Shown piece after piece: positions 1 to 8,127 of a stretch of DNA of 17,577 nt (positions are counted from its first letter, which is position 1; every line of letters begins with the position of its first letter). This DNA comes from JALORV01 sp035429725 (GTDB lineage Bacteria > Pseudomonadota > Gammaproteobacteria > Burkholderiales > Burkholderiaceae_F), in the NCBI GenBank assembly GCA_035429725.1, contig DAOMFI010000064.1:1-17577 (forward strand). Reading direction: 5' to 3'. Both the position numbers and the translations under genes were made by a program. The notes beneath the pieces were generated by a model. That model saw nothing but the letters and a program-made list of their open reading frames with translations. It was not told the DNA's origin and ran no database searches.

Positions 1-1349
1 ATGCTGCCGATACCGCCGGCGATCATGATCGGCTTGTGATAGCCGTAGCGCTTGCCCGCCACGTTCTGCTGGTAGGCACGGAAGTAGCCGAGCAGGTTCG
101 GCCGGCCGAACTCGTTGTTGAAGGCCGCGGCACCGATCGGGCCTTCGATCATGATGGCCAGCGCGTCCGCGATGCGGCCCGGAAAGCCGTAATCGCCTTC
201 GTCGCCCGCGACGGCACGCGTGACATCGTGATCCTTCTCCCACGGCAGCGGCATGTCCGGGAGGCGCAGGTTGGAAACCGTGAAGCCGGCCAGGCCCGCC
301 TTCGGTTTCGCCCCGCGTCCAGTGGCGCCTTCGTCGCGGATTTCCCCGCCCGCCCCGGTCGAGGCGCCCGGGAACGGAGCGATCGCGGTCGGGTGGTTGT
401 GCGTCTCGACCTTGAATAGCGTGTGCGTGAGTTCCTCGCGCGGTGCGTAGTCGACGCCGATCGCTCCGCTGCCGTCGCCGGCGCGGTACTCACTGCGCGG
501 GTAGAAGCGGCTGACGGTGCGTCCCTCGAGGACTGCCGCGTTGTCGCTGTAGGCAACCACAGTGCCTTGCGGCGCCTTCGCGTGCGTCGCCCGGATCATG
601 CCGAACAGCGTCGCGTCCCTGGCGACTCCGTCGATGGTCCAACTCGCATTGAAGATCTTGTGGCGGCAGTGCTCGGAGTTCGCCTGCGCGAACATCATCA
701 GCTCGACGTCGTTGGGATCGCGCGCGAGCTGCCGGAAGGCGTCGACCAGGTAGTCGATCTCATCGTCCGAGAGTGCCAGGCCGAGCGCGCCGTTGGCATG
801 CACCAGCGCCTTACGCCCCTCTGCGAGAACCGGCACTGTCTGCACCGGCTTGCCCTCCAGCTCAGCGAAGAGCCGCGCCGGATCGGTGGCCGGATCGATG
901 ACGCTTTCCGTCATGCGATCGTGCAGGACCGCGGCGATCCGCTCCGCGGCGGCGGCATCGGGTTGCCTGTCCTTGAACAGCCCGCGCTTCAGTTCGACCC
1001 GGTAGACGGTGCCACGCTCGACGCGGTGTATGGCAGCCAATCCCGTGTTGTGCGCAATGTCGGTGGCCTTGCTGGCCCATGGCGAAATGGTGCCAAGCCG
1101 CGGAACGACGAGGATGCTCAGTCCTTCTGCAGGCGCAGCAGCGGGATCACCGTAGTCCAGCAGCGCGTTCAGACGCGCCATTTCGCCATCATCGAGCGCA
1201 CGGACGGCGTGGACGAAGTGCATGAACCGGCCCGAGACCGCATGCACGCCCGGATCGACAGCCTGCAGGCGCTGGAGCAGCCGCGCTGCGCGGAAAGCGG
1301 ACAGCGCACCCGGCCCGGCGAGCGCGTAGAACCTACCGTGTGGGGTCAT
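1..1349 (-). CDS. purL: Phosphoribosylformylglycinamidine synthase, N-terminal part (cut by window edge)
   Basis: This enzyme converts formylglycinamide ribotide, glutamine and ATP to formylglycinamidine ribotide in cytosolic de novo purine synthesis. The first 449 codons are present. The large single-chain form of proteobacteria is about 1,300 residues, so roughly two thirds lies beyond position 1. Residues 1-150 match the PurS-like N-terminal domain. SEHCRHK (225-231) is a hallmark of the first FGAM synthase domain, followed by KVETHNHPTAIAPFPGAS (313-330), GGEIRDEGATGRGA (334-347) and EGPIGAAAFNNEFGRPN (402-418). The ATG at 1347-1349 gives the expected N-terminus. No Shine-Dalgarno precedes it, only a pyrimidine-rich leader. 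A TATAAT box at the end of the upstream gene suggests its own promoter. The frame is intact throughout. The identification is secure. Confidence 0.97.
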   Translation of the reverse strand, partial: MTPHGRFYALAGPGALSAFRAARLLQRLQAVDPGVHAVSGRFMHFVHAVRALDDGEMARLNALLDYGDPAAAPAEGLSILVVPRLGTISPWASKATDIAHNTGLAAIHRVERGTVYRVELKRGLFKDRQPDAAAAERIAAVLHDRMTESVIDPATDPARLFAELEGKPVQTVPVLAEGRKALVHANGALGLALSDDEIDYLVDAFRQLARDPNDVELMMFAQANSEHCRHKIFNASWTIDGVARDATLFGMIRATHAKAPQGTVVAYSDNAAVLEGRTVSRFYPRSEYRAGDGSGAIGVDYAPREELTHTLFKVETHNHPTAIAPFPGASTGAGGEIRDEGATGRGAKPKAGLAGFTVSNLRLPDMPLPWEKDHDVTRAVAGDEGDYGFPGRIADALAIMIEGPIGAAAFNNEFGRPNLLGYFRAYQQNVAGKRYGYHKPIMIAGGIGS

Positions 1350-1400
1350 CGAAGAGGAAGAACGCGCAGGACGCGCGCGTCAGGCGTGATCGGCGCGCGG

Positions 1401-1406
1401 ATTATA
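1401..1406 (-). promoter_or_regulatory. Candidate -10 box for purL
   Basis: Read on the minus strand, 1406 to 1401 is a perfect TATAAT. It overlaps the TAA stop of the upstream EAL-HDOD gene. It would start transcription near 1394 and give purL a leader of about 45 nt. No good -35 hexamer lies at 16-18 bp spacing; the nearest, TTCCGA, is about 20 bp upstream. The call rests on the perfect hexamer and its place just before a housekeeping gene. Confidence 0.5.
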
Positions 1407-2673
1407 CCGGCGCGAAGATCGTCTCCTCGGAACGATTCTCCTGTTCGGCATCCAGCTTCTGCGTCGCCGCCAGCGCGCGCATCAGCGCCTGGTTGCAGTC
1501 GAAGATCGGAATGCCTAGGGCGTCGAGATGACGCCGGATCGCCATCGGGTCGCTGCGCTCGATCGACTCGATGACAGCGAGATATGGCGCGTATGGACCT
1601 TGCCTGTGCACGATGGCGTCGGTGACCTTGCCGCCCATTCCCACCGGGCCGATCAGCCGCGGAATCGGGGTGCCCGTGATCCGGTCGAGCAGCGAGAACG
1701 CTCCGGTGACGAAGAGTTCGTCGCGCGTCGTGGCGTCCATGGTCGGCACGACGGACGACAGGTTCTCGAGGAACAGCCCGCGCAGAGTCGCGGCGCGCAC
1801 CAGCGGCAGGGCATTGAGGTGCTCACCTGCGCTTTCCAGCGACAGCGTCAGCCAGCGCAGGGTCTTCTCACGGCCCAGCACCTGCACCGCTCGCTGGATC
1901 GAGGCCACCGGCTCGGTGTTCTCAAAGGCGTCGGAATTGACCATCCGCAACAGCTTGAACGCGAGCACAGGATCGCGGCGGATGCGCTGGGCGATCGTCC
2001 CGGTGTCCGGATGATCGCTCGCGACTCGCAGCAGTTCGAGCAGATTGCCCTGGTCCGGCCGCAGGCGGCAGTTCGGGCGCTGTTCGGTATCGTCCATCGG
2101 CCAGCCCACACTCGCCATGGCGCCGCGCTGGTACGCCTCATCGATGTCGGCCACGCGCCGCACGCCCGTCGTGACGAAGGGCATGCGCCGGACTGCGTTC
2201 GGCGGCGCCGGGCGCGTCCTCCCGTCCTTCAGACGGCGGCGGTCCTCGCTGACATGAATCAGCGAGTACTCGAAGCAGCGCACGAGTGCCGGCGGCAGCG
2301 GTACGTCGGGGCGGCCGCGCAGCACCATCCGGATACCGCGCCGGAAGGCGCGCTGGACGAGGCGCTGCAGATCCGGATCGCGCAAAGCGATGGTCGGAAC
2401 CTCGAGCAGCGCGTTGGGCGGCGCGCGCCACGTCAGGAGCGAGTCGTCGAACGTGGCGTCGAGCGGTGCCAGCAGGACCGAGGCATCGGAATCGGGCCAG
2501 ACCTCGTTGAGCTGCTCGAGGATGTGACCGACCGGCAGATAATCCGGCGCCCGCGCCGAGAGCATCGTCAGCCGCGTGCCGACGGCGCGACGGTGCTTGT
2601 CGATCAGCGGGGCATAGCAGATCGACAGCGTGGCGAGCGCGTCGGGAAGTCCCAGTCGTTCCGGAGCATTCAT
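1402..2673 (-). CDS. EAL (degenerate) + HDOD domain signalling protein, YuxH-like
   Basis: This 423-residue protein has two parts. Residues 1-190 resemble the EAL-derived N-terminal half of YuxH-type proteins: 'YAPLIDKHRRAVGTRLTM' (20-37) stands where active enzymes have a 'QPI' strand, and 'EVPTIALRDPDLQRLVQRA' (91-109) follows. The E-A-L signature and other metal-binding acidic residues of active c-di-GMP phosphodiesterases are not visible, so catalysis is unlikely. Residues about 205-340 form an HDOD domain, with 'LLELLRVASDHPDTGTIAQRIRRDPVLAFKLLRMVNS' (211-247) and 'IQRAVQVLGREKTLRWLTL' (259-277). Family members are cytosolic regulators, often tied to motility, surface behaviour or c-di-GMP signalling; the partner here is unknown. 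The ATG at 2671-2673 follows AAGG at useful spacing. The gene lies between purL and the oxoprolinase gene on the same strand, 95 bp from the latter, with no obvious functional link to either. Confidence 0.85.
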   Translation of the reverse strand: MNAPERLGLPDALATLSICYAPLIDKHRRAVGTRLTMLSARAPDYLPVGHILEQLNEVWPDSDASVLLAPLDATFDDSLLTWRAPPNALLEVPTIALRDPDLQRLVQRAFRRGIRMVLRGRPDVPLPPALVRCFEYSLIHVSEDRRRLKDGRTRPAPPNAVRRMPFVTTGVRRVADIDEAYQRGAMASVGWPMDDTEQRPNCRLRPDQGNLLELLRVASDHPDTGTIAQRIRRDPVLAFKLLRMVNSDAFENTEPVASIQRAVQVLGREKTLRWLTLSLESAGEHLNALPLVRAATLRGLFLENLSSVVPTMDATTRDELFVTGAFSLLDRITGTPIPRLIGPVGMGGKVTDAIVHRQGPYAPYLAVIESIERSDPMAIRRHLDALGIPIFDCNQALMRALAATQKLDAEQENRSEETIFAPV

Positions 2674-2676
2674 CGG

Positions 2677-2693
2677 GCAGCCTTGAAAGCTGC
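2677..2693. repeat. Near-palindrome before the EAL-HDOD start
   Basis: The 17-bp imperfect palindrome GCAGCCTTGAAAGCTGC sits 3 bp upstream of the EAL-HDOD start codon and contains its AAGG ribosome-binding motif. It could be an operator half-site pair or a small RNA hairpin hiding the ribosome site. A CATAAT on the minus strand (2699-2704) is a possible -10 box nearby, but I see no matching -35. The rest of the 95-bp gap (2674-2768) holds no convincing terminator. Confidence 0.3.
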
Positions 2694-2768
2694 AGCGATT
2701 ATGCGGACCGCATCCCCTGTCCTTGGGGTGAAATCCGCGCCCCGATCACGTCATTTGGGCCTCAAGTT

Positions 2769-5700
2769 TCATGCCGTGCTGCCGTACCCGCCCCCGCCCG
2801 GGGTTTCGATGACGAAGACGTCGCCGGGGTCCATCTCGACCGACCCGATATGCGGCAGCTCCTCGCGCCGCCCGTCCGTGCGCTCGACCCAGTTGCGCCC
2901 CGGCGCCCCAGGTGCGCCACCGGCCATGCCGAACGGAGCGATCGAACGATTGTTGGCGAGAATGGATGCCGTCATCCGCTCGAGGAACCGCACCCGGCGC
3001 GTACCGCCATTGCCGCCGTGCCAGCGGCCCGCGCCCCCCGAGCCAGCCCGGATCGCGTAGCTCTCCAGCCGCACTGGATAGCGGAACTCAAGCACTTCGG
3101 GATCGGTCAGGCGCGAGTTCGTCATGTGGGTCTGGACAACGTCGGTGCCGGTGAATCCGCTCGCCGGATCCTGCAGGTCCAGCACGCCGGCGCCCGAGCC
3201 GCCGGAGATCGTCTCGTAATACTGGTGACGCTCGTTGCCGAACGTGAAGTTGTTCATCGTGCCCTGGGCGGATGCCATCACGCCAAGCGCGCCGTACAGC
3301 GCATTGGTGATGCACGACGAGGTCTCGACATTGCCGGCCACGACGGCGGCCGGATAGTCCGGGTTCAGCATCGAGCCGCTCGGGATGATGATTTCGAGCG
3401 GCTTCAGGCAGCCGGCATTCAGCGGGATCTCGTCGTCGACCAGCGTACGGAAGACGTAGAGCACCGCCGCGACACACACGGCGCTCGGCGCGTTGAAGTT
3501 GTTCGGCAGCTGCGCCGAGGTTCCGGTGAAGTCGATCGTGGCGCCGCGGCGCTCCCGATGGACCGTGATGCGCACCCGGATGACCGCGCCGTTGTCGAGC
3601 CGGTACTCGAAAGCGCCGTCGGCGAGCCGCGTGATGACCCGCCGCACGGACTCTTCCGCGTTGTCCTGCACATGCCGCATGTAGGCCTGCACGACGTCGA
3701 GCCCGAAGTGCTCGACCATTTTCAGCAGTTCTTCGCGCCCCTTTTCGTTGGCTGCAATCTGCGCGCGCAGGTCGGCGACGTTCTGCGCGGGATTGCGCGC
3801 CGGGAACGCGCCCCCCGTCAGCAGCGCCATCAGTTCCTTCTCGCAGAAGCGCCCGGGGCGATCCACGCCCTGCCCCTCGATCAGCCGGAAATTGATGAAG
3901 CGGACGCCCTCTTCGTCGAGCGTGCGGGAAAATGGCGGCATCGAGCCGGGCGTGATGCCGCCGATGTCGGCATGGTGGCCGCGCGAACCGACGTAGAACA
4001 GCACGTCGTGTCCGGCACGATCGAAGACCGGCGTGATGACGGTCACATCGGGCAGGTGCGTGCCGCCGTGGTAAGGATCGTTGATCACATAGGCGTCGCC
4101 GGGCACCATTTTCCCGGCGTTCTCGCGCATGACGGTCTTGATCGACTCGCTCATCGAGCCGAGATGCACCGGCATATGCGGCGCATTGGCGATCAGGCTG
4201 CCTTCCGCGTCGAACAGCGCGCAGGAGAAATCGAGCCGCTCCTTGATGTTGACCGAGTAGGCCGTGTTCTGCAGCCGCAGGCCCATCTGCTCCGCGATCG
4301 ACATGAAGAGGTTGTTGAAGACCTCCAGCATCACCGGGTCGACGGTGGTGCCGATCGCGCGCCGCGCCGCCCGCGGCTTCACCCGGCGCAGCACGACGTG
4401 GTCGAGCGGCGTCACCTCCGCCTGCCAGCCGGGTTCGACGACCGTGGTCGCGTTGGCCTCGGCAATGATCGCCGGTCCGTCGATGCGGTCGCCGGGGCGC
4501 GTGTCGTCGCGCCGGAAGAGCGGCGTCGCATGCCAGCTTCCGTTGAAGTAGGCCTGCACGGTGCTCGCCGCATGAAGAGCGCCGGCACGCGGTGGCCGTT
4601 GCGCCACCCAGGCCGAGGCGTCCGCGTCGCCGCCGCCCACGGCCTCGACCGACACGGTCTCGACGATCAGGCGGCGATCGGACATCAGGAAAGAGAAGCG
4701 CTGCCGGTAGGCCGCGTCGAACTGCTGGCGCATCGCCGCGAGCGTGCCATAGGCCACGGCGAGCGCCGTGTCCGTCCCCTCGTACTTGAGGTGAACGCGC
4801 CTGATCAGGCGCAACCGTGCCGCATTCACACCCTGGGCTTCGAGAGCTGCCTTCGCCTGTGCTGCCAGCCCGTCGAGCGACCGCACCAGATCGGCCTCGG
4901 ACTCCGGCGCGAGTGGCCGTTCGATCGTCACTTCGCGCATCGCGGCCTGATCCGCCAGGCCCATGCCGTAGGCCGACAGCACGCCGGCGAGCGGGTGCGC
5001 CAGCACTGTCGTCATCCCCAGCGCATCGGCCACGGCGCAGGCGTGCTGTCCGCCCGCGCCGCCGAACACGGTCAGCGTGTAGCGCGTCACATCGTGGCCA
5101 CGCTGCACCGAGATCCGCTTGATCGCCTCGGCCATGTTGCCGATGGCGATCTCGACAAACCCCGCGGCAACCTGCTCCGGCGACTGTGTCCGGCCCGTGG
5201 CGGCCTCGATCTGCCGGGCCAGCGCGGTGAAGCGCTCGACCACGACGTCGCGGTCGAGCGGCGCATCGCCCTGCGGGCCGAATACATGCGGGAAGAACTC
5301 GGGCTGGACGCGCCCGAGCATCACGTTGGCATCGGTGACCGCCAGCGGTCCGCCCCGGCGATAGCACGCCGGTCCGGGATTGGCGCCCGCCGAATCGGGG
5401 CCCACACGCAGGCGGGCGCCGTCGAAGTGCAGGATCGAGCCGCCACCCGCCGCCACCGTGTGGATGCTCATCATCGGAGCGCGCATCCGCACGCCTGCCA
5501 CCAGCGTTTCGAACTCGCGCTCGTACTCGCCCGCGTAGTGCGAAACATCGGTCGAGGTGCCGCCCATGTCGAAGCCGATCACGTGCTCGAATCCGGCGTG
5601 ACGGCTGGCGCAGGCCATGCCGACGATGCCGCCGGCCGGTCCGGACAGGATCGCGTCCTTGCCCTGGAAACGCCAGGCGTCGGTGAGCCCGCCGTTGCTC

Positions 5701-6431
5701 TGCATGAAGAGCAGCCGCGCACCCGGCAGGTCCGAGGCCACCTGCTCGACATAGCGCCGCAGGATCGGCGACAGGTAGGCGTCCACAACCGTCGTGTCCC
5801 CGCGCGCCACGAGCTTCATCAACGGGCTCACTTCGTGCGAGACCGAGACCTGGGGGAAGCCAATACCACGCGCGATCCGCGCCGCGGCCTGCTCGTGCGC
5901 CACATGGCGGTAACCGTGCATCAGTATGACCGCGCAGGACCGCAGTCCGGCGTCGTAGGCGGCCTGCAGCTGCTCGCGCAGTGCGCCCTCGTCGAGCGGC
6001 CGCACGACATCGCCGTGCGCGCCCATGCGTTCGTCGGCCTCGATCACGCGAGCGTAGAGCAGTTCAGGCAGCACGATGTGCCGGTCGAAGAGGCGCGGCC
6101 GGTTCTGGTAGGCGATGCGCAGCGCGTCGCGAAAGCCGCGCGTGATGACCAGCACGGTCGGCTCGCCTTTGCGCTCCAGCAGCGCGTTGGTGGCGACCGT
6201 CGTCCCCATTTTGACCGCGGCGATCCGATCCACGGGAATCGGCTGCTCCGCCGCCACTCCCAGCAGGTGCCGGATGCCCGCCACCGCCGCGTCGCGGTAC
6301 TGCTCGGGGTTTTCCGACAGCAGTTTGTGCGTGACGAGCGCGCCGTGCGGGTCACGCGCCACGATGTCGGTGAACGTACCCCCGCGATCGATCCAGAACT
6401 CCCAGGTCCCGGACTGTGGCTCAGCGCTCAT
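2769..6431 (-). CDS. 5-oxoprolinase-type hydantoinase A/B fusion (ATP-dependent)
   Basis: This 1,220-residue protein has the full fused architecture of eukaryotic-type 5-oxoprolinase (about 1,250-1,290 residues), which opens 5-oxo-L-proline to glutamate using ATP. Residues 11-200 are hydantoinase A N-terminal, with the phosphate-binding DRGGTFTD (15-22) and MGTTVATNALLERKGE (75-90). Residues 205-500 are the hydantoinase/oxoprolinase core, with GFDMGGTSTDVSHY (286-299), AAGGGSI (327-333) and FGGAGGQHACAVA (456-468). Residues about 510-690 resemble the acetophenone-carboxylase-like C-terminal part of the A subunit. Residues 697-1217 are hydantoinase B, from DPVMLEVFNNLF to the C-terminal glycine-rich GGGGYGS. 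N-methylhydantoinase, acetone carboxylase and acetophenone carboxylase are relatives, but those usually have separate A and B subunits; the fusion favours oxoprolinase. The ATG at 6429-6431 follows GGAG at 7 nt. It is divergent from a TRAP operon, which likely supplies its substrate. The exact substrate is inferred. Confidence 0.88.
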   Translation of the reverse strand: MSAEPQSGTWEFWIDRGGTFTDIVARDPHGALVTHKLLSENPEQYRDAAVAGIRHLLGVAAEQPIPVDRIAAVKMGTTVATNALLERKGEPTVLVITRGFRDALRIAYQNRPRLFDRHIVLPELLYARVIEADERMGAHGDVVRPLDEGALREQLQAAYDAGLRSCAVILMHGYRHVAHEQAAARIARGIGFPQVSVSHEVSPLMKLVARGDTTVVDAYLSPILRRYVEQVASDLPGARLLFMQSNGGLTDAWRFQGKDAILSGPAGGIVGMACASRHAGFEHVIGFDMGGTSTDVSHYAGEYEREFETLVAGVRMRAPMMSIHTVAAGGGSILHFDGARLRVGPDSAGANPGPACYRRGGPLAVTDANVMLGRVQPEFFPHVFGPQGDAPLDRDVVVERFTALARQIEAATGRTQSPEQVAAGFVEIAIGNMAEAIKRISVQRGHDVTRYTLTVFGGAGGQHACAVADALGMTTVLAHPLAGVLSAYGMGLADQAAMREVTIERPLAPESEADLVRSLDGLAAQAKAALEAQGVNAARLRLIRRVHLKYEGTDTALAVAYGTLAAMRQQFDAAYRQRFSFLMSDRRLIVETVSVEAVGGGDADASAWVAQRPPRAGALHAASTVQAYFNGSWHATPLFRRDDTRPGDRIDGPAIIAEANATTVVEPGWQAEVTPLDHVVLRRVKPRAARRAIGTTVDPVMLEVFNNLFMSIAEQMGLRLQNTAYSVNIKERLDFSCALFDAEGSLIANAPHMPVHLGSMSESIKTVMRENAGKMVPGDAYVINDPYHGGTHLPDVTVITPVFDRAGHDVLFYVGSRGHHADIGGITPGSMPPFSRTLDEEGVRFINFRLIEGQGVDRPGRFCEKELMALLTGGAFPARNPAQNVADLRAQIAANEKGREELLKMVEHFGLDVVQAYMRHVQDNAEESVRRVITRLADGAFEYRLDNGAVIRVRITVHRERRGATIDFTGTSAQLPNNFNAPSAVCVAAVLYVFRTLVDDEIPLNAGCLKPLEIIIPSGSMLNPDYPAAVVAGNVETSSCITNALYGALGVMASAQGTMNNFTFGNERHQYYETISGGSGAGVLDLQDPASGFTGTDVVQTHMTNSRLTDPEVLEFRYPVRLESYAIRAGSGGAGRWHGGNGGTRRVRFLERMTASILANNRSIAPFGMAGGAPGAPGRNWVERTDGRREELPHIGSVEMDPGDVFVIETPGGGGYGSTA

Positions 6432-6582
6432 GCAGCTCTCCGAAGGGGCGCCGCTGCTTGTATGCTTCGCGACGCGCGGCAGATTGGACGTTCCGGCCAG
6501 TGGGCGATGCCGGAGGGTGGGCGGAATGTTGACACACCCTTATCGCCGCTCCGCCGCACCGACCATCCATCATGGGGAGACT
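6432..6582. promoter_or_regulatory. Divergent promoter region, oxoprolinase / TRAP operon
   Basis: This 151-bp gap must carry the start signals of both divergent units. A perfect TTGACA lies on the plus strand at 6529-6534, but no good -10 stands 16-18 bp after it (the site is CG-rich), so it is only a candidate. A 6-bp inverted repeat with an 11-bp spacer, TCCGGC (6492-6497) and GCCGGA (6509-6514), has the shape of an operator between the two units. No regulator gene is adjacent. Ribosome sites are GGGGAG (6574-6579) for the TRAP gene and, on minus, GGAG within 6436-6441 for the oxoprolinase. Confidence 0.45.
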
Positions 6583-7563
6583 ATGAATCGACGTACTCTG
6601 TTCGTCAGGACCGCGGCGGCCGCCGTGGCGCTTGGCCTCGGCCTGCCTGCTGTGGCGCAGACCAAGTGGGACCTGCCCGCCGGCTACCCGGCCGGCAATC
6701 CGCACACGCAGAACCTGAACCAGTTCGCGACGGATGTCGCGACGGCGAGCGGCGGCAAGCTCAACATCACAGTGCACGCCGGCGGTTCGCTGTTCAAGGC
6801 GCCGGAGATCAAGCGCGCCGTGCAGACCGGGCAGGCGCAGGCAGGTGAAGTGCTGATGAGCCTGCTGGAGAACGAGAACCCCGTCTTCGGCGCGGACGCG
6901 GTGCCGTTCGTCGCGACCGGTTTCGATGCCTCGTGGAAACTGTGGCAGGCACAGCGCCCGGTCGTCGAGAAGATCCTGGCCGCGCAGGGCATCAAGCTGC
7001 TGTACGCGGTGGCGTGGCCGCCGCAGGGCATCTACACAAAGAAGCAGTTGAACTCCGTGGCCGACATGAAGGGCCTGAAGTGGCGCGCCTACAACCCGGC
7101 CACGACGCGGATCGCCGCCATGGTCGGCGCGCAACCCTTGACGATCCAGGCGGCCGAACTCTCACAGGCGCTCGCAACGGGCGTGGTCGATTCCTTCATG
7201 TCGTCGGGCGCGACCGGCGTCGACTCGAAGGTGTGGGAGAGTCTGTCGCACTTTGCGACCGCCGACGCCTGGCTGCCGAAGAACATGGTCATCGTCAACC
7301 AGAAGGAGTTCGACAAGCTCGACAAGGCGACCCAGGACGCCGTGATTGCGGCGGCCAGGACTGCCGAGGAGCGCGGCTGGAAGCGCATGCGCGAGTACAC
7401 CGGAGAGTCCCTCGCCACACTGAAGGCGAACAAGATGACCGTGTATGAGCCGAATCCTGCGTTCAAGGCCGAACTGGCCAAGCTCGGCGACACGATGCTG
7501 ACCGAATGGCTGGCGAAGGCCGGACCGGACGGCCAGGCGATCATCACGCAGTTCCGCAAGTAG
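6583..7563 (+). CDS. dctP: TRAP transporter periplasmic substrate-binding protein (DctP family)
   Basis: This 326-residue binding protein delivers a small carboxylate to the TRAP permease encoded just downstream. Residues 1-26 form a signal peptide ending AVAQ; RRTLF at 3-7 resembles a twin-arginine motif, so Tat export is possible. 'MKGLKWRAYNPATTRIAAMVGAQPLTIQAAELSQALATGVVDSFMSS' (162-208) is the DctP signature stretch. Arg168 falls where the family has its conserved arginine, which salt-bridges the ligand carboxylate. The open frame extends upstream to 6115 inside the oxoprolinase gene. The ATG at 6583 is chosen because it follows a GGGGAG ribosome site (3 nt spacing) and begins a proper signal peptide. 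Its partner 5-oxoprolinase is divergent. Some Bordetella DctP proteins are known, from memory of the literature, to bind pyroglutamate, which fits this neighbourhood. The ligand here is inferred. Confidence 0.93.
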   Translation: MNRRTLFVRTAAAAVALGLGLPAVAQTKWDLPAGYPAGNPHTQNLNQFATDVATASGGKLNITVHAGGSLFKAPEIKRAVQTGQAQAGEVLMSLLENENPVFGADAVPFVATGFDASWKLWQAQRPVVEKILAAQGIKLLYAVAWPPQGIYTKKQLNSVADMKGLKWRAYNPATTRIAAMVGAQPLTIQAAELSQALATGVVDSFMSSGATGVDSKVWESLSHFATADAWLPKNMVIVNQKEFDKLDKATQDAVIAAARTAEERGWKRMREYTGESLATLKANKMTVYEPNPAFKAELAKLGDTMLTEWLAKAGPDGQAIITQFRK

Positions 7564-7572
7564 CGTGATGCA

Positions 7573-7592
7573 GGGGCCGCGCAAGCGGCCCC
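7573..7592 (+). terminator. Intercistronic hairpin after dctP
   Basis: GGGGCCGC, loop GCAA, GCGGCCCC is a perfect 8-bp stem with a stable GNRA tetraloop. It begins 9 nt after the dctP stop and 19 nt before the dctQ start. It is followed by TTCAGTTT, too poor in T for a strong terminator. The likely role is partial termination or protection of the dctP mRNA 3' end, so that the binding protein is made in excess over the permease. Such hairpins are common in binding-protein transport operons. Confidence 0.6.
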
Positions 7593-7611
7593 TTCAGTTT
7601 CCGCGCGGTCC

Positions 7612-8121
7612 ATGCGCTCCTTCCTCGACCCGTTCTTCAAGCTGCTCGGCGGCCTCGGCGCGCTGTTCATTTTCGCCACCCTCGCGGTCGAGGTCGTCAA
7701 CATCGCCGGACGTCAGCTCGGCTTCTCGATGGCGGGTATGGACGCCTACGCCGGCTACTGCCTGGCCGCCGGCTCCTTCCTCGCGATGGGCTACGCGCTG
7801 CGCAGCGGCGACCACATCCGCGTCACGCTGATCCTGCAGCGGCTCACTGGACGCGCGCGCTGGTGGATGGAGGTCGTGTGCCTGGTCATTGCCACGCTGC
7901 TGTCCGGTTACTTCGCGTGGTTTGCGGCGCGCCTGGTGTGGGGCTCGTACACGTTCAACGACGTCTCGCAGAATGTCGACGCGACGCCGCTCTGGATTCC
8001 GCAGCTGTCGATGGCTTTGGGACTGTTCGGGCTGGCGCTCGCCTTTGCCGAGCAACTGGTCTATGTGCTGCGTTTCCGGACGCTGGCGCCGACGACTGAA
8101 GAAGCGGCCAATGTCGAGTGA
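7612..8121 (+). CDS. dctQ: TRAP transporter small permease (DctQ family)
   Basis: This 169-residue inner-membrane protein has four hydrophobic segments by eye, at about residues 9-32, 44-61, 83-108 and 127-152, the DctQ topology. 'VVNIAGRQLGF...DAYAGYCLAAGSFLAMGYALRSGDHIRVTLI' (28-74) matches the family's usual central stretch. The small subunit pairs with the large permease and helps receive the loaded binding protein, in sodium-driven uptake. The ATG at 7612 follows the hairpin by 19 nt and has no clear Shine-Dalgarno, which suggests weak translation relative to dctP. The stop is 6 nt before the dctM start. Confidence 0.9.
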   Translation: MRSFLDPFFKLLGGLGALFIFATLAVEVVNIAGRQLGFSMAGMDAYAGYCLAAGSFLAMGYALRSGDHIRVTLILQRLTGRARWWMEVVCLVIATLLSGYFAWFAARLVWGSYTFNDVSQNVDATPLWIPQLSMALGLFGLALAFAEQLVYVLRFRTLAPTTEEAANVE

Positions 8122-8127
8122 GCGGCG

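Noticed and set aside
423..1574. A 383-codon plus-strand frame opposite purL.
   Set aside because: The minus strand encodes uninterrupted PurL sequence with invariant motifs through the region.
1528..3060. A 510-codon open frame antisense to the EAL-HDOD gene and extending into the oxoprolinase gene.
   Set aside because: It crosses two real genes and their intergenic gap and has the low-information Arg/Ala/His composition typical of a shadow frame.
6115..6582. An N-terminal extension of dctP by 156 codons, since the frame stays open upstream.
   Set aside because: It would lie inside the divergent oxoprolinase gene and bury the signal peptide; the ATG at 6583 has a good ribosome site.
2850..6848. 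A 1,332-codon open frame on the plus strand, antisense to the oxoprolinase gene.
   Set aside because: It is the mirror frame of a GC-rich gene, where stop codons are rare. Its product is His/Arg/Ala-rich with no recognisable domain, and the minus-strand product is a clear full-length family member.
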